In this document: positions 28,237-37,337 of the stretch, in pieces
How positions within the stretch are numbered: position 1 is the stretch's first letter
Layout of the letters: every line of letters begins with the position of its first letter
NCBI GenBank assembly: GCA_965267485.1
Contig: OZ254080.1
Coordinates: 4,340,001 to 4,404,000, forward strand
DNA length: 64,000 nt
Direction: 5' to 3'
From: JANQJA01 sp965267485
Lineage (GTDB): Bacteria; Pseudomonadota; Gammaproteobacteria; Pseudomonadales; Azotimanducaceae
Notes under the pieces: generated by a model
Seen by the model: the letters and a program-made list of their open reading frames with translations, nothing else
Database searches by the model: none
Told to the model about the DNA's origin: nothing
Program-made: the position numbers and the translations under genes

Positions 28237-28983
28237 CTAACCCTCCCAACTGAAACTTCGTTCGAGTCGCTGATCATCCCGGCCGCTCGCCTCGGCAACG
28301 ACTGTAATCGCTTGCGGTTCGAACCCGACCGGAATCGTCATCTCACCGTCTATATTCTGAAAATAGCGGAAACGAAACCGGATGCTGCCGCTTCGCTCCG
28401 AGACGTCCGCCAGAGGCAGCACCGCCTCCGCATCACCCTGACGCCCCTCCAGCTGGATGCTGACATCACCCGCAATGTAGTCGTGCTTGTCGACAACCTG
28501 CGTCAGCAGCAGACTATAGCGATACTGGTTGGCATCGCCAGCGCTTCGCACATCGAGGCGTTCGATCCGGAGTCCCTTGTTCTCGGCATTGGGCACCATG
28601 ACGCCCTTGTAAAAGCCGATTTCTTCGTTGAGCTGGGCGATGCGGTCCTGCAGTTCCTCGACCGTCTCCTGGACCTCTTCATTGGCCCGGGTGTCGATCT
28701 GCGTGCCGACCTTCAGGTCTGCAATCTCCTGGCGCTGCTCCTCCACGACCAGCAGGCTGCGGGCAAGCTGCGCACGAATTGCGTCGCGCTCCTCCATGAC
28801 TTCGACCCTGGTTGCGAGACCCGTCGACTTGCCGTACTGGAATGACGCGAACGCGGCTGCGCCAGCAGCCACAACGAACAGCACGACGACCGCAACGGTC
28901 CGCCAGGGCCGATACGGCACGACCACCATCTGATGCTGCTTGCTGCCTTTGACTGCGACCATCGAACCAGCGCTTGTCGCCAT
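28237..28983 (-). CDS. DUF6776-like membrane protein with coiled coil
   Basis: The 248-residue protein has a basic cytoplasmic start, one transmembrane helix (about residues 28-48), then a coiled coil at about residues 55-125 (EERDAIRAQLARSLLVVEEQ, ELQDRIAQLNEEI). A beta-rich periplasmic domain follows (SYSLLLTQVVDKHDYIAGDV type pattern). I recognise it as the uncharacterised family that precedes bactofilin-erpA in many gammaproteobacteria. It may link the bactofilin filament to the periplasm. The biochemical function is unknown; the pairing is inferred from the 3-nt spacing. Confidence 0.75.
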   Translation of the reverse strand: MATSAGSMVAVKGSKQHQMVVVPYRPWRTVAVVVLFVVAAGAAAFASFQYGKSTGLATRVEVMEERDAIRAQLARSLLVVEEQRQEIADLKVGTQIDTRANEEVQETVEELQDRIAQLNEEIGFYKGVMVPNAENKGLRIERLDVRSAGDANQYRYSLLLTQVVDKHDYIAGDVSIQLEGRQGDAEAVLPLADVSERSGSIRFRFRYFQNIDGEMTIPVGFEPQAITVVAEASGRDDQRLERSFSWEG

Positions 28984-29125
28984 GGACCGAACAGTTTAAC
29001 AGAATTGGCAAAAAGGTAATCCATGTGCCTGATTTTGCTTGAGCTATTGCCGCAGGAGCCACGCCAGCCCTCGATCTTTCCGGGCCCTTCGCATATCCTG
29101 ACAGCCGGTTAACTCAGGTCTCTCC

Positions 29126-30862
29126 ATGGCACGGCGCCAGCTTCCGTCAGATTATTCGCTTCGGGGTTTCCGCCGCAGGCTCGCGTCCATCGAGGCCGTC
29201 CCCCACTTTGCGCTACTCGGCATCCTGTCGGGCATCGTGACCGGCGGGCTTATTCTGCTGTTCCGCAAACTCATCGAAATACCACTTGCGGTCTATCTCG
29301 AGGACGACTTCGAGAACTTCGAGATTCTCGCACCGGAGTATCTGCTGGGGCTTCCGCTGGCTGGTGGCATCGTACTGGCCATCTTCATGATGTTGACACG
29401 GGAAGACAGCCGGCGACTCGGCGTCACCCATGTGCTGGAACGCCTCGCCCGCCACCAGGGCCACCTGCCCTGGCGCAATGCCTCGATCCAGTTCATCGGC
29501 GGCATCATCGGGCTGGCGAGCGGCCAGTCAGGTGGCCGGGAAGGACCCGCAATCCACCTCGGCGCGGCCGGCAGCAGCCTGCTCGGCCAGTGGCTGCAAC
29601 TGCCCAACAACAGCATCCGGATACTGGTGGGCTGTGGAGCAGCGGCTGCGATTTCCGCTTCATTCAACACACCGATTGCCGGGGTGATCTTCTCGATGGA
29701 GGTGATCATCATGGAGTACACGATCGCGGGCTTCATTCCCGTCATGCTGGCCGCTGTGACGGCCACGCTCATCAACCAGGCGGTGTACGGCACGACAACA
29801 GCGTTCGATGTACCCGAGGTCGCGATGAGCGGCTTCTTCGACCTTCCTTACCTCGTTTTCATCGGCATCACGATTGGCCTGCTCGCGGCCATGTTCACGC
29901 GCCTCATTCAGCAGATTTTCCGCTTCGCACCGAAAGCCGTATGGCTGCGCATGATCATTGCCGGAGCCACCACCGGACTCATCGCGCTCGCGATTCCGCA
30001 GGTGCTGGGCCAGGGCTATGACACGGTCAACGAGGCCCTCGCCGGTGATCTCACGCTGTCAGTGCTGATCGCCATCTGCGCATTCAAGATCATCGCCAGC
30101 GCCGCAACGATAGGTCTCGGGGTTCCCGTCGGTGTCATCGGCCCGCTGCTCGTAATCGGCGCGATGGCAGGCGGCATCCTCGGCGCGCTGGGCACGGCCG
30201 TGTTCCCGGATTCTGCGTCGACACCCGGGTTCTACGTCATGATGGGCATGGGCGCCATGATGGGCGCGGCGCTGCAGGCCCCCCTGGCCGCGCTCATGGC
30301 CGTCATGGAGCTCACGCACAACGTCAACATCATCCTGCCTGCGATGCTGGTGATCATCGTCGCCAACATGACCGCAAGCCACCTGTTCGGCATGCGCTCG
30401 ATCTTCATCATGCAGATGGAAACCATGGGACTGGAGTTCCGGCAGAACCCGCTCTCCATGGCACTCAACCGGGCATCGGTCGCCAGCATCATGAACCGCA
30501 ACTTCGATCGTGTGAGTGTCTTCGTGAGTCCCGAGCGCGCCCTGGAACTGCTCAAGGACAAGCCGACCTGGCTGCTGGTCCATCGCGAGAAGGAGCGCCC
30601 TAGATTCATCCTCCGTGCCGAGGACCTCGCGAGGTTTCTGGAAGAGCACCCCGACGTCGAGCAGATCGATCTCAGCGAAATTCCTGCAACCCGCAAGGAC
30701 GTTACCTCGGTCATGCTTCAGGCCACGCTGTCGGAAGCGCTGGACATGATCAATTCGAAGGGTGTGGAGGCCGTCTACGTCAACCGGATCACGGCGCCCA
30801 TGATCGATTCCGTGATCGGCATCGTGACCCGCGAGGACATCGAATCCTACTATCAGCAGTAG
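29126..30862 (+). CDS. CLC-type chloride channel/transporter with CBS domains
   Basis: The 578-residue protein has a CLC membrane domain (about residues 25-430) and two C-terminal CBS modules (about 445-575). The gating-glutamate motif GREGP is intact. In contrast, the first selectivity motif, GSGIP in ClcA, aligns here with LGVTHV, and the third motif reads GVPVGVIGP in place of GIFAP-like sequence. It may therefore differ in anion selectivity or coupling. CBS domains usually bind adenine nucleotides. It stands alone upstream of hemL, and divergent from the DUF6776-like gene. Confidence 0.9.
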   Translation: MARRQLPSDYSLRGFRRRLASIEAVPHFALLGILSGIVTGGLILLFRKLIEIPLAVYLEDDFENFEILAPEYLLGLPLAGGIVLAIFMMLTREDSRRLGVTHVLERLARHQGHLPWRNASIQFIGGIIGLASGQSGGREGPAIHLGAAGSSLLGQWLQLPNNSIRILVGCGAAAAISASFNTPIAGVIFSMEVIIMEYTIAGFIPVMLAAVTATLINQAVYGTTTAFDVPEVAMSGFFDLPYLVFIGITIGLLAAMFTRLIQQIFRFAPKAVWLRMIIAGATTGLIALAIPQVLGQGYDTVNEALAGDLTLSVLIAICAFKIIASAATIGLGVPVGVIGPLLVIGAMAGGILGALGTAVFPDSASTPGFYVMMGMGAMMGAALQAPLAALMAVMELTHNVNIILPAMLVIIVANMTASHLFGMRSIFIMQMETMGLEFRQNPLSMALNRASVASIMNRNFDRVSVFVSPERALELLKDKPTWLLVHREKERPRFILRAEDLARFLEEHPDVEQIDLSEIPATRKDVTSVMLQATLSEALDMINSKGVEAVYVNRITAPMIDSVIGIVTREDIESYYQQ

Positions 30863-30927
30863 CTGGTCATTTGAATAAGACCGTCAGTGATGTTTGAATT
30901 CGCGCTTCCGTGCGACCTCACGAGTTC

Positions 30928-32214
30928 ATGTCGAATTCTGCCCAACTCTTCGAGAACGCCCGCCGGGTCCTGCCCGGCGGCGTAAATTCACCGGTCCGGG
31001 CCTTTGGCCGGGTGGGTGGTGATCCGGTTTTCTTCAAGCGTGGCGAAGGCGCCTACCTGATCGACGAGGATGATCGACGATTCGTCGACTACATCGGATC
31101 CTGGGGCCCCATGATCGTGGGTCACGCACACCCTGATGTCGTGGCGCGGGTGCGCGAAGCCGTCGGGGCCGGACTCAGCTTCGGTGCACCGACCGTGATC
31201 GAAACCGAACTCGCCGAGAAAGTCTGCCAGATTGTGCCCTCCATCGAGATGATCCGGATGGTGAGCTCGGGTACCGAAGCGACAATGAGCGCGATTCGAC
31301 TGGCGCGCGGTTATACCGGCCGAGACAAGATCGTCAAGTTTGAAGGCTGCTACCACGGCCACAGCGACTCCCTGCTCGTAAAGGCAGGCTCTGGTGCGCT
31401 CACGTTCGGCGAGCCCGACTCGCTCGGCGTACCCGCCAGCCTCGCCGCCCACACCATTACCGTCGACTTCAACGATGCGGCCGCCGTCGAAGCCGTCTTC
31501 CGCGAGAGCGGCGACGAGATCGCCGCGGTCATCGTCGAACCGATTGCCGGCAACATGAGCTTCGTGCCACCAATGCCCGGCTTCCTCGAGACGCTTCGCG
31601 CGCAATGCGATACCCACGGCGCGGTCCTGATCTTCGACGAGGTCATGACCGGATTCCGGGTTGCCCTCGGCGGCGCCCAATCCGTCTACGGCATCAAGCC
31701 CGACCTGACGACCCTGGGCAAGGTGATCGGAGGCGGCATGCCGGTCGGCGCCTTTGGCGGTCGCCGCGACATCATGGAGAAGCTGGCCCCGCTCGGCGGT
31801 GTGTACCAGGCAGGTACGCTGTCCGGGAACCCGATTGCGATGACGGCCGGCATGGCGACCCTTGAGATCATCGAGCAGCCCGGCTTCTTCGAGGATCTCG
31901 AAGCACGCACCAAAGCGCTGATGGACGGCATGAAGGCACGCGCTGACGACGCCGGTATTCCCTTCTCGATCCACTATCGCGGCGGCATGTTCGGATTCTT
32001 CTTCACCCCGGTGGCGTCCGTGTCACGTTTCTCTGAGGTCATGAACGCCGATTCAGCCCGCTTCAACACCTTCTTCCGGTCGATGCTCGACAGCGGCATC
32101 AACCTCGCCCCCTCACCTTTCGAGTCCGGCTTCGTCTCGAGCGCCCACTCCGATGCAGACATTCGGGTGACGCTGGATGCGGCCGAGGCTGCCTTCTCCA
32201 AGATCAAGGCCTGA
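30928..32214 (+). CDS. hemL: Glutamate-1-semialdehyde 2,1-aminomutase
   Basis: HemL (428 residues) is the PLP enzyme forming 5-aminolevulinate in the C5 pathway of heme synthesis. The PLP lysine is K265 within TTLGKVIGGGMPVGAFGG, and the N-terminus shows the family segment RRVLPGGVNSPVRAFGRVGG. I use the ATG at 30928, which gives MSNSAQLFENARRVLPGG; a GTG six codons upstream is possible but less family-like. The PfkB-type kinase gene follows after 26 nt, which suggests co-transcription. Confidence 0.97.
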   Translation: MSNSAQLFENARRVLPGGVNSPVRAFGRVGGDPVFFKRGEGAYLIDEDDRRFVDYIGSWGPMIVGHAHPDVVARVREAVGAGLSFGAPTVIETELAEKVCQIVPSIEMIRMVSSGTEATMSAIRLARGYTGRDKIVKFEGCYHGHSDSLLVKAGSGALTFGEPDSLGVPASLAAHTITVDFNDAAAVEAVFRESGDEIAAVIVEPIAGNMSFVPPMPGFLETLRAQCDTHGAVLIFDEVMTGFRVALGGAQSVYGIKPDLTTLGKVIGGGMPVGAFGGRRDIMEKLAPLGGVYQAGTLSGNPIAMTAGMATLEIIEQPGFFEDLEARTKALMDGMKARADDAGIPFSIHYRGGMFGFFFTPVASVSRFSEVMNADSARFNTFFRSMLDSGINLAPSPFESGFVSSAHSDADIRVTLDAAEAAFSKIKA

Positions 32215-32240
32215 AACCCACACCCAGAACGGAGATCCTG

Positions 32241-33242
32241 ATGGATACCTTTGATGTCTACGGCATTGGCAATGCGCTTGTCGATACCGAGTATGAAGTA
32301 GACGACGACTTTCTGAACCACGCCAAACTCCCGAAAGGGATGATGACGCTGATCGAATCCGAGGACCGCAAGCGCCTGCTCTCACTCCTCGAGGACGAGC
32401 ACGAGATCGAAGTGATCAAACAGGCGGGTGGCGGCTCGGCGGCGAACACGATCGTGGCAATCGCCCAGATGGGTGGCAGGACCTTCTACAGTTGCAAGGT
32501 CGCCTCGGACGAAACCGGCGATTTCTTCATGCACGACCTGAAGGAAGCCGGCGTCAAGACGAACCTCGATACGGGTCGCAGTCCGGGCATCACCGGCAAG
32601 TGCATCTCGATGGTCACGCCGGACGCCGAGCGCACAATGGCATCGCACCTGGGTATCACCCAGGAACTCTCCGTTGACGAACTGAATCCGGACGCGCTGC
32701 GCAATTCAAAGATCCTGTACATTGAAGGCTACCTCGTCACGTCACCGACAGGTTTCGAGGCCGCAAAGGCTGCCCAGGAAATCGCCCGCTCGGCGGGAGC
32801 ACTCGTTTCGCTGACGCTCTCCGACCCGGCGATGGTCGAGAACTTCAAGCCGTCCTTCGATGAGATGGCAACGAAGGGTGTCGATCTGATCTTCTGCAAC
32901 GAAGACGAGGCGATGCTCTGGACCGGGGCCGGCGACCGCGACGCGGCGATGGAGCAGCTGAAATCCACCTGCCAGTTTGTTGCGATGACCTGTGGCAAGG
33001 ACGGCGCGATGGTCCACGACGGCAATCGCACGGTGCTTGTACCGGGCGTACCAACCCGGGCGGTCGACACGACCGGTGCCGGCGACATGTTCGCAGGCGC
33101 CTTCCTCCATCACATCGGGCAGGGCAAGACCTACGAAGAGGCGGCTGCATTCGCAAATCGCGCGGCATCGCTGCTGGTGTCGAGCTTCGGCGCGCGGCTG
33201 ACCGGTGATGTTGTCCGGGAGCAGCTGCTGAGCGCAGCCTAG
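32241..33242 (+). CDS. PfkB/ribokinase-family kinase (adenosine kinase-like)
   Basis: The 333-residue protein has both PfkB signatures: the N-terminal glycine-rich GGGSAANTIVAIAQMGG (about residues 59-75) and the C-terminal DTTGAGDMFAGAFL with catalytic Asp282. The start MDTFDVYGIGNALVDTEYEVDDDFL resembles bacterial adenosine kinases and related sugar kinases. The substrate cannot be settled from sequence: adenosine, inosine or a sugar are all possible. Its TAG stop overlaps the polB stop codon on the other strand in a shared CTAG. Confidence 0.88.
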   Translation: MDTFDVYGIGNALVDTEYEVDDDFLNHAKLPKGMMTLIESEDRKRLLSLLEDEHEIEVIKQAGGGSAANTIVAIAQMGGRTFYSCKVASDETGDFFMHDLKEAGVKTNLDTGRSPGITGKCISMVTPDAERTMASHLGITQELSVDELNPDALRNSKILYIEGYLVTSPTGFEAAKAAQEIARSAGALVSLTLSDPAMVENFKPSFDEMATKGVDLIFCNEDEAMLWTGAGDRDAAMEQLKSTCQFVAMTCGKDGAMVHDGNRTVLVPGVPTRAVDTTGAGDMFAGAFLHHIGQGKTYEEAAAFANRAASLLVSSFGARLTGDVVREQLLSAA

Positions 33243-35572
33243 AACAGCCCGAGTTGTCGGTCCGTCAATCCGGCGAGCGACGTCGACTTCAGCGACAGAA
33301 TGGCATCGGCGATCGGTGCCAGCTGTCGTTCGACGTAAAAGTCATAATCAATCGGTGAAACCCGGTAAGCCCTGGGCTCCGGCCCGCTCCGCGTCATCAC
33401 ATACTCCACCCAGCTGCCACGTCCCGGCCCCGGCGGCAGACCGCGGTCGCGGCGAATGCTTTCAGCCTGGCGTGCAGCCCGGACATGGGGCGGCACGTTT
33501 CGGGTGTATTCATCGAGGTTCCTGCGAAGCCGCCGGCGGAGGACGAGATCTGCATCGCGCTCTCCCGCCGTCACCTGTCGAACAGTTTCGCGGACGAAGT
33601 CTTCATAGGGTTCGTCCAGGAAAATCCGCCGATACAGTTCCTGCTGGAATTCCCGGGCCAGCGGGCTCCAGTCACTGCGAACCGTCTCGAGCCCCTTGAA
33701 CACAAGGCGAACGTCGCCGCCTTCACGATACATCCCCGCATAACGCTTTTTGCTCCCCTGCTCCGACCCGCGAATGCTCGGCATCAGGAACTTCTCGTAG
33801 TGAGTCTCGAACTCCACCTCGAGGCAGCTCTCAACGCCGATGGTGGTCTGCAACTGATCCCGCCACCAGTCATTGAGTTCCCGCGTGAGCCGCGCGCCGG
33901 TTGCACCGACATCGTTGCTGTCGACACCGTCGAGCAACACGAACACAGAATCGGTGTCGCCATAGATCACGGGGAACCCGCGAGCCTCGATCAGATCCCG
34001 CGTCTCCTGAAGTATCTGGTGGCCGCGGAGCGTAATTGAGCTGACAAGCCTCGCGTCGAAGAATCGGCACGCCGGCGTCCCGAGAACGCCATAGAACGAG
34101 TTCATGATGATCTTGATCGCCTGCGAAAGCGGTGCATTGCCGTCGCGTTTGGCGACATCCCGCTGCGCCCAGAGCGATTCGATCAGCGTCGGGAGAATGT
34201 GATCGGTCCGCGAGAACGTGCCACCAAGAAACCCGGGAATCGGATCTTCCTCGCTTGCAGCACGAACAAGCGCCAGTGGATCGACATGAAACGTGCGAAT
34301 GATGCTCGGGTACAGGCTCTTGAAGTCGAGCACGATCACGTTCTCGTACAGGCCCGGCTTCGAATCCAGCACGTAGCCGCCAGGTGCGCCGCCCGTTGCA
34401 TCAGCCGGCGGCGCCGGCGCCACATGGCCGGCGCGATGCAGTCGCGGAAGGTACAAAAAGTCGAATGCCGCCACTGAGCCGCCGGGGCGGTCGATTTCGA
34501 GCCCCGTCATGTGGCTCCGCGCAACCGCGAATCTCTCGAGCTCGGCGTGATCGAATATCTCCGTGACGAGTACGCAGTCTTCGAGGTTGTACTCCGCCAG
34601 CTTGCGCTTGTTCGTCCGGAACATGTCCTGAATCTCATCCGCGCGCGCGTCGACGTCCTCAACGAGTTTGCCCCGGCCGAGCAGTGCCCGCGCCACCGAC
34701 TCGAGAGAGAAGCTCTCGAACGACCACGTCGCCGACCGCAGCGTCTCGATTCCGTCGAGCACCGCCCGGCCCGGCACGGTGGCGAAATCCCGGCCCCCGT
34801 CTGCTGATGATCGCCATCGAACCACTTGCCTGTCCCGGCCCAGACCAAACGGGATACCCAGCGCTTCGCAACGGCGCTGAAGAAAGCGCAAATCGAAGCC
34901 GACGACATTCCAGCCGATGATCACGTCAGGGTCGAGTTCCGCGAACCAGTCGAGAAAGCGCGCGATGACAGCAGCCTCGTCCGGCTCGAAGACGAGCCAG
35001 TCGCTGGAAGCCTCATCACCGACCATGAAGACGATACGAGCGTCGCCGCAATGAACGGCGATGGAGTACAGAATGCCTTCTGTCCAGGATGTCTCGATAT
35101 CCAGTGACGCCAGCTTGAGCGCAGGCACGAAATCCGCCGGTTTCATTTGCGGATCGTCGAAAGAAACGAAGCTGCCCTGATCAACGGCTTCACCCTCTAC
35201 GACTGAACTGCCCATGACGAAGCGCTCCATCAGGAACCGGTCGTGCGGGCGCACATCCGCCTCATACAACGGCAGTGACCGGGGTAGCCGCGATCGAAAC
35301 TGGTTCAGTTCCCGCTGGGAATTGAAATAGCAGGCGAGTACCGGCTCGCCGTCGAAATCACGCAGTTCGACCGGTCGATACCAACCGCCCAGCCTCGTGA
35401 TGTCCGGCGTGACGAGCGACCGGTCAGCTTCACGGACGAAGCAGACCGATGGCTGCGAACGCTGTATGACCCGGATCGGACCTTCCGCGCCTGCGAGCCA
35501 GAACACGAGATCCTGTTTGCCATCATCACGCTCGAGCCACTGTCGCGTCAGCAGGAATCCCTCGGTTCTCAC
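33239..35572 (-). CDS. polB: DNA polymerase II (family B)
   Basis: PolB (777 residues) is the damage-inducible family B polymerase. The 3'-5' exonuclease motifs are present: ExoI SLDIETS, ExoII IIGWNVVGFDLRFL, ExoIII YNLEDC. Polymerase motifs are A DFKSLYPSIIRTF, B KIIMNSFYGVLGT and C YGDTDS. All catalytic acids are intact. It overlaps the upstream ATP-binding-protein gene by 4 nt, so it is probably the last member of a four-gene unit sfsA-permease-ATPase-polB. A LexA box was not seen near its start. Length is close to the E. coli enzyme (783). Confidence 0.96.
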   Translation of the reverse strand: MRTEGFLLTRQWLERDDGKQDLVFWLAGAEGPIRVIQRSQPSVCFVREADRSLVTPDITRLGGWYRPVELRDFDGEPVLACYFNSQRELNQFRSRLPRSLPLYEADVRPHDRFLMERFVMGSSVVEGEAVDQGSFVSFDDPQMKPADFVPALKLASLDIETSWTEGILYSIAVHCGDARIVFMVGDEASSDWLVFEPDEAAVIARFLDWFAELDPDVIIGWNVVGFDLRFLQRRCEALGIPFGLGRDRQVVRWRSSADGGRDFATVPGRAVLDGIETLRSATWSFESFSLESVARALLGRGKLVEDVDARADEIQDMFRTNKRKLAEYNLEDCVLVTEIFDHAELERFAVARSHMTGLEIDRPGGSVAAFDFLYLPRLHRAGHVAPAPPADATGGAPGGYVLDSKPGLYENVIVLDFKSLYPSIIRTFHVDPLALVRAASEEDPIPGFLGGTFSRTDHILPTLIESLWAQRDVAKRDGNAPLSQAIKIIMNSFYGVLGTPACRFFDARLVSSITLRGHQILQETRDLIEARGFPVIYGDTDSVFVLLDGVDSNDVGATGARLTRELNDWWRDQLQTTIGVESCLEVEFETHYEKFLMPSIRGSEQGSKKRYAGMYREGGDVRLVFKGLETVRSDWSPLAREFQQELYRRIFLDEPYEDFVRETVRQVTAGERDADLVLRRRLRRNLDEYTRNVPPHVRAARQAESIRRDRGLPPGPGRGSWVEYVMTRSGPEPRAYRVSPIDYDFYVERQLAPIADAILSLKSTSLAGLTDRQLGLF

Positions 35573-36345
35573 CCTGGTGTCCTGTTCGCAAAGACAGCGG
35601 TGCTTCCGTCGGCGAGCGTCACGCGTTCGATCTCGACACCGTAGGCGATACGCAGCGCATCGGAATCAAGGACGGCCATTGGCACGTCGTCCGCGAGTTT
35701 GCGCCCCCCGGCCATGAGTACGATGCGGTCGCAGAAGCGAGACGCCAGGTTGATGTCGTGCATGACGACAAGCACGGCCGCACCGGCAGCGGCGAGCGCG
35801 CGCACCTGCGCCATGATGAGTAGCTGGTGCGAAAGATCGAGCGGCGCGGTCGGCTCATCGAGCAGAAAGACGCCGGAAGCGCGGGATTCCCATAGCTGCG
35901 CGAGAACGCGCGCGAAATGAACCCGCTGTCGCTCACCCCCGGACAGCGTCGTATAGGTTCGACCGGCCAGATCATCAATCTCGAGCCCAGCCATGACTTC
36001 CTTGACGATCTGCGCGTCTGTCAGCGCCGTGGTTTCGTGCGGAAACCGGGACATTTCGACGACTTCCCGTACCGGGAACGGGAAGTCCAGGAAGTTCTGT
36101 TGTGGCAGCACGGCCATCCGCCGCGCCCTGGCGAGCGGTGCCATCGATCGCAGCGAGCCGCCATCCAGCAGTACATCCCCACCAGCGGGCCACTCGCCAC
36201 TGAGGACCCGAATCAGCGAACTCTTGCCCGCACCGTTCGGTCCGAGCACGGCAACAACCTCGCCGCCGTCAACGCCGAGGGTCATGTCCTTCAGTAACAC
36301 CGCGCCGTCCCTGACGAGATCGATCTGTCGCGCAAGCAGCCTCAC
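35569..36345 (-). CDS. Heme/iron-type ABC transporter ATP-binding protein (HmuV family)
   Basis: The 258-residue ATPase has Walker A GPNGAGKSS at about residues 35-43, the Q-loop in LPQQNFLDFPFPVREVV, signature LSGGERQRVHFARVLAQL, and Walker B VFLLDEP followed by the H-loop VMHDINLA. The sequence is closest in style to HmuV/FecE proteins for heme, siderophores or cobalamin. It overlaps the permease gene by 4 nt upstream and polB by 4 nt downstream. No periplasmic binding protein or TonB receptor is nearby, so the substrate is unresolved. Confidence 0.92.
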   Translation of the reverse strand: MRLLARQIDLVRDGAVLLKDMTLGVDGGEVVAVLGPNGAGKSSLIRVLSGEWPAGGDVLLDGGSLRSMAPLARARRMAVLPQQNFLDFPFPVREVVEMSRFPHETTALTDAQIVKEVMAGLEIDDLAGRTYTTLSGGERQRVHFARVLAQLWESRASGVFLLDEPTAPLDLSHQLLIMAQVRALAAAGAAVLVVMHDINLASRFCDRIVLMAGGRKLADDVPMAVLDSDALRIAYGVEIERVTLADGSTAVFANRTPG

Positions 36346-37337
36346 AGCCCGAGCCTCCCCTGTCGCGTCGCGATCAGCCAGATGAAAAACGGCCCACCCA
36401 GCAGCGCGGTCAGGATGCCGACCGGCAGCTCCGCCGGCGCCACCAGCAAACGACTCGCGGTGTCCGCCAGCGCAACCAGCGATGCGCCAAGCAATGCTGA
36501 CGCGGGAAACACGATACGATGGTTCGAGCCGAGTGCCAGCCGCGCCAGGTGAGGCACGACAAGACCGACAAACGCAATGATGCCAGCGAGCGCAACACCC
36601 ACACCGACAACAAGCGCGGTCAGTACGATCAGGCGAATGCGGAGCGCGGGAACCGAGACGCCCAGATGAAAGGCATCTGCATCACCCAGCGTCACGATAT
36701 TGAGGCGGCGAGCATCCAGCATCATCAGTCCGGCAGCCGCAGGAATCACGATCGCGACCACGATGCTCGACCAGTTCGCCTCACCAAAACTGCCCAGCGC
36801 CCAGAAGGCGACCGACCGGAGCTGCACATCGCTCGAGAGGTATGAAAAGACACCGACGCCCGCAATCGCAATCGCGTTGATTGCAATCCCGGCGAGCAGC
36901 ATGCTCGACATGCCACCACCTCGTCTGCCGATTTCGAGGACAAGCGCGGTTGCGGCGAGTCCACCCAGAAAGGCCGCACCCGGGACACCCAGTATGCCGA
37001 CAAGCGGCGTCGTGGGGGCCAGCACGATGAAGGCTGAGCCAAACAGCGCGGCGCCGCTGGAGACGCCAATCAGCGCGGGATCGGCCAGCGGGTTCCGAAA
37101 CAGCCCCTGGATTGCGGCACCGGCGACGGCAACGCCCCCGCCGACCATGATCGCAAGCAGCACTCGCGGTAGCCTGATATCAAGAACAATCGTTCTCATC
37201 AGCGCATCGTCAGTTTGTCCCGCCAGCACACGTGCCACCGTCACCGGCCCGGCGCCGGAGCTGCCGACAGAGAGCGCGAGCAGCGCGATCATCCCGAGTG
37301 CGGCCGCCAGTACGGCAAGGAGAAGCGATGACTTCAC
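36342..37337 (-). CDS. FecCD-family ABC transporter permease (HmuU-like)
   Basis: The 331-residue permease has the hydrophobic pattern of FecCD/BtuC proteins, about ten membrane helices. It carries the conserved segments QGLFRNPLADPALIGVSSGA and GLVVPHLARLALGSNHRIVFP, the second being the coupling region for the ATPase. I choose the GTG at 37335-37337: it overlaps the sfsA stop codon (GTGA) and gives a normal N-terminus. A longer frame further upstream lies entirely within sfsA. The substrate is likely heme, a siderophore or a corrinoid. Confidence 0.9.
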   Translation of the reverse strand: MKSSLLLAVLAAALGMIALLALSVGSSGAGPVTVARVLAGQTDDALMRTIVLDIRLPRVLLAIMVGGGVAVAGAAIQGLFRNPLADPALIGVSSGAALFGSAFIVLAPTTPLVGILGVPGAAFLGGLAATALVLEIGRRGGGMSSMLLAGIAINAIAIAGVGVFSYLSSDVQLRSVAFWALGSFGEANWSSIVVAIVIPAAAGLMMLDARRLNIVTLGDADAFHLGVSVPALRIRLIVLTALVVGVGVALAGIIAFVGLVVPHLARLALGSNHRIVFPASALLGASLVALADTASRLLVAPAELPVGILTALLGGPFFIWLIATRQGRLGL

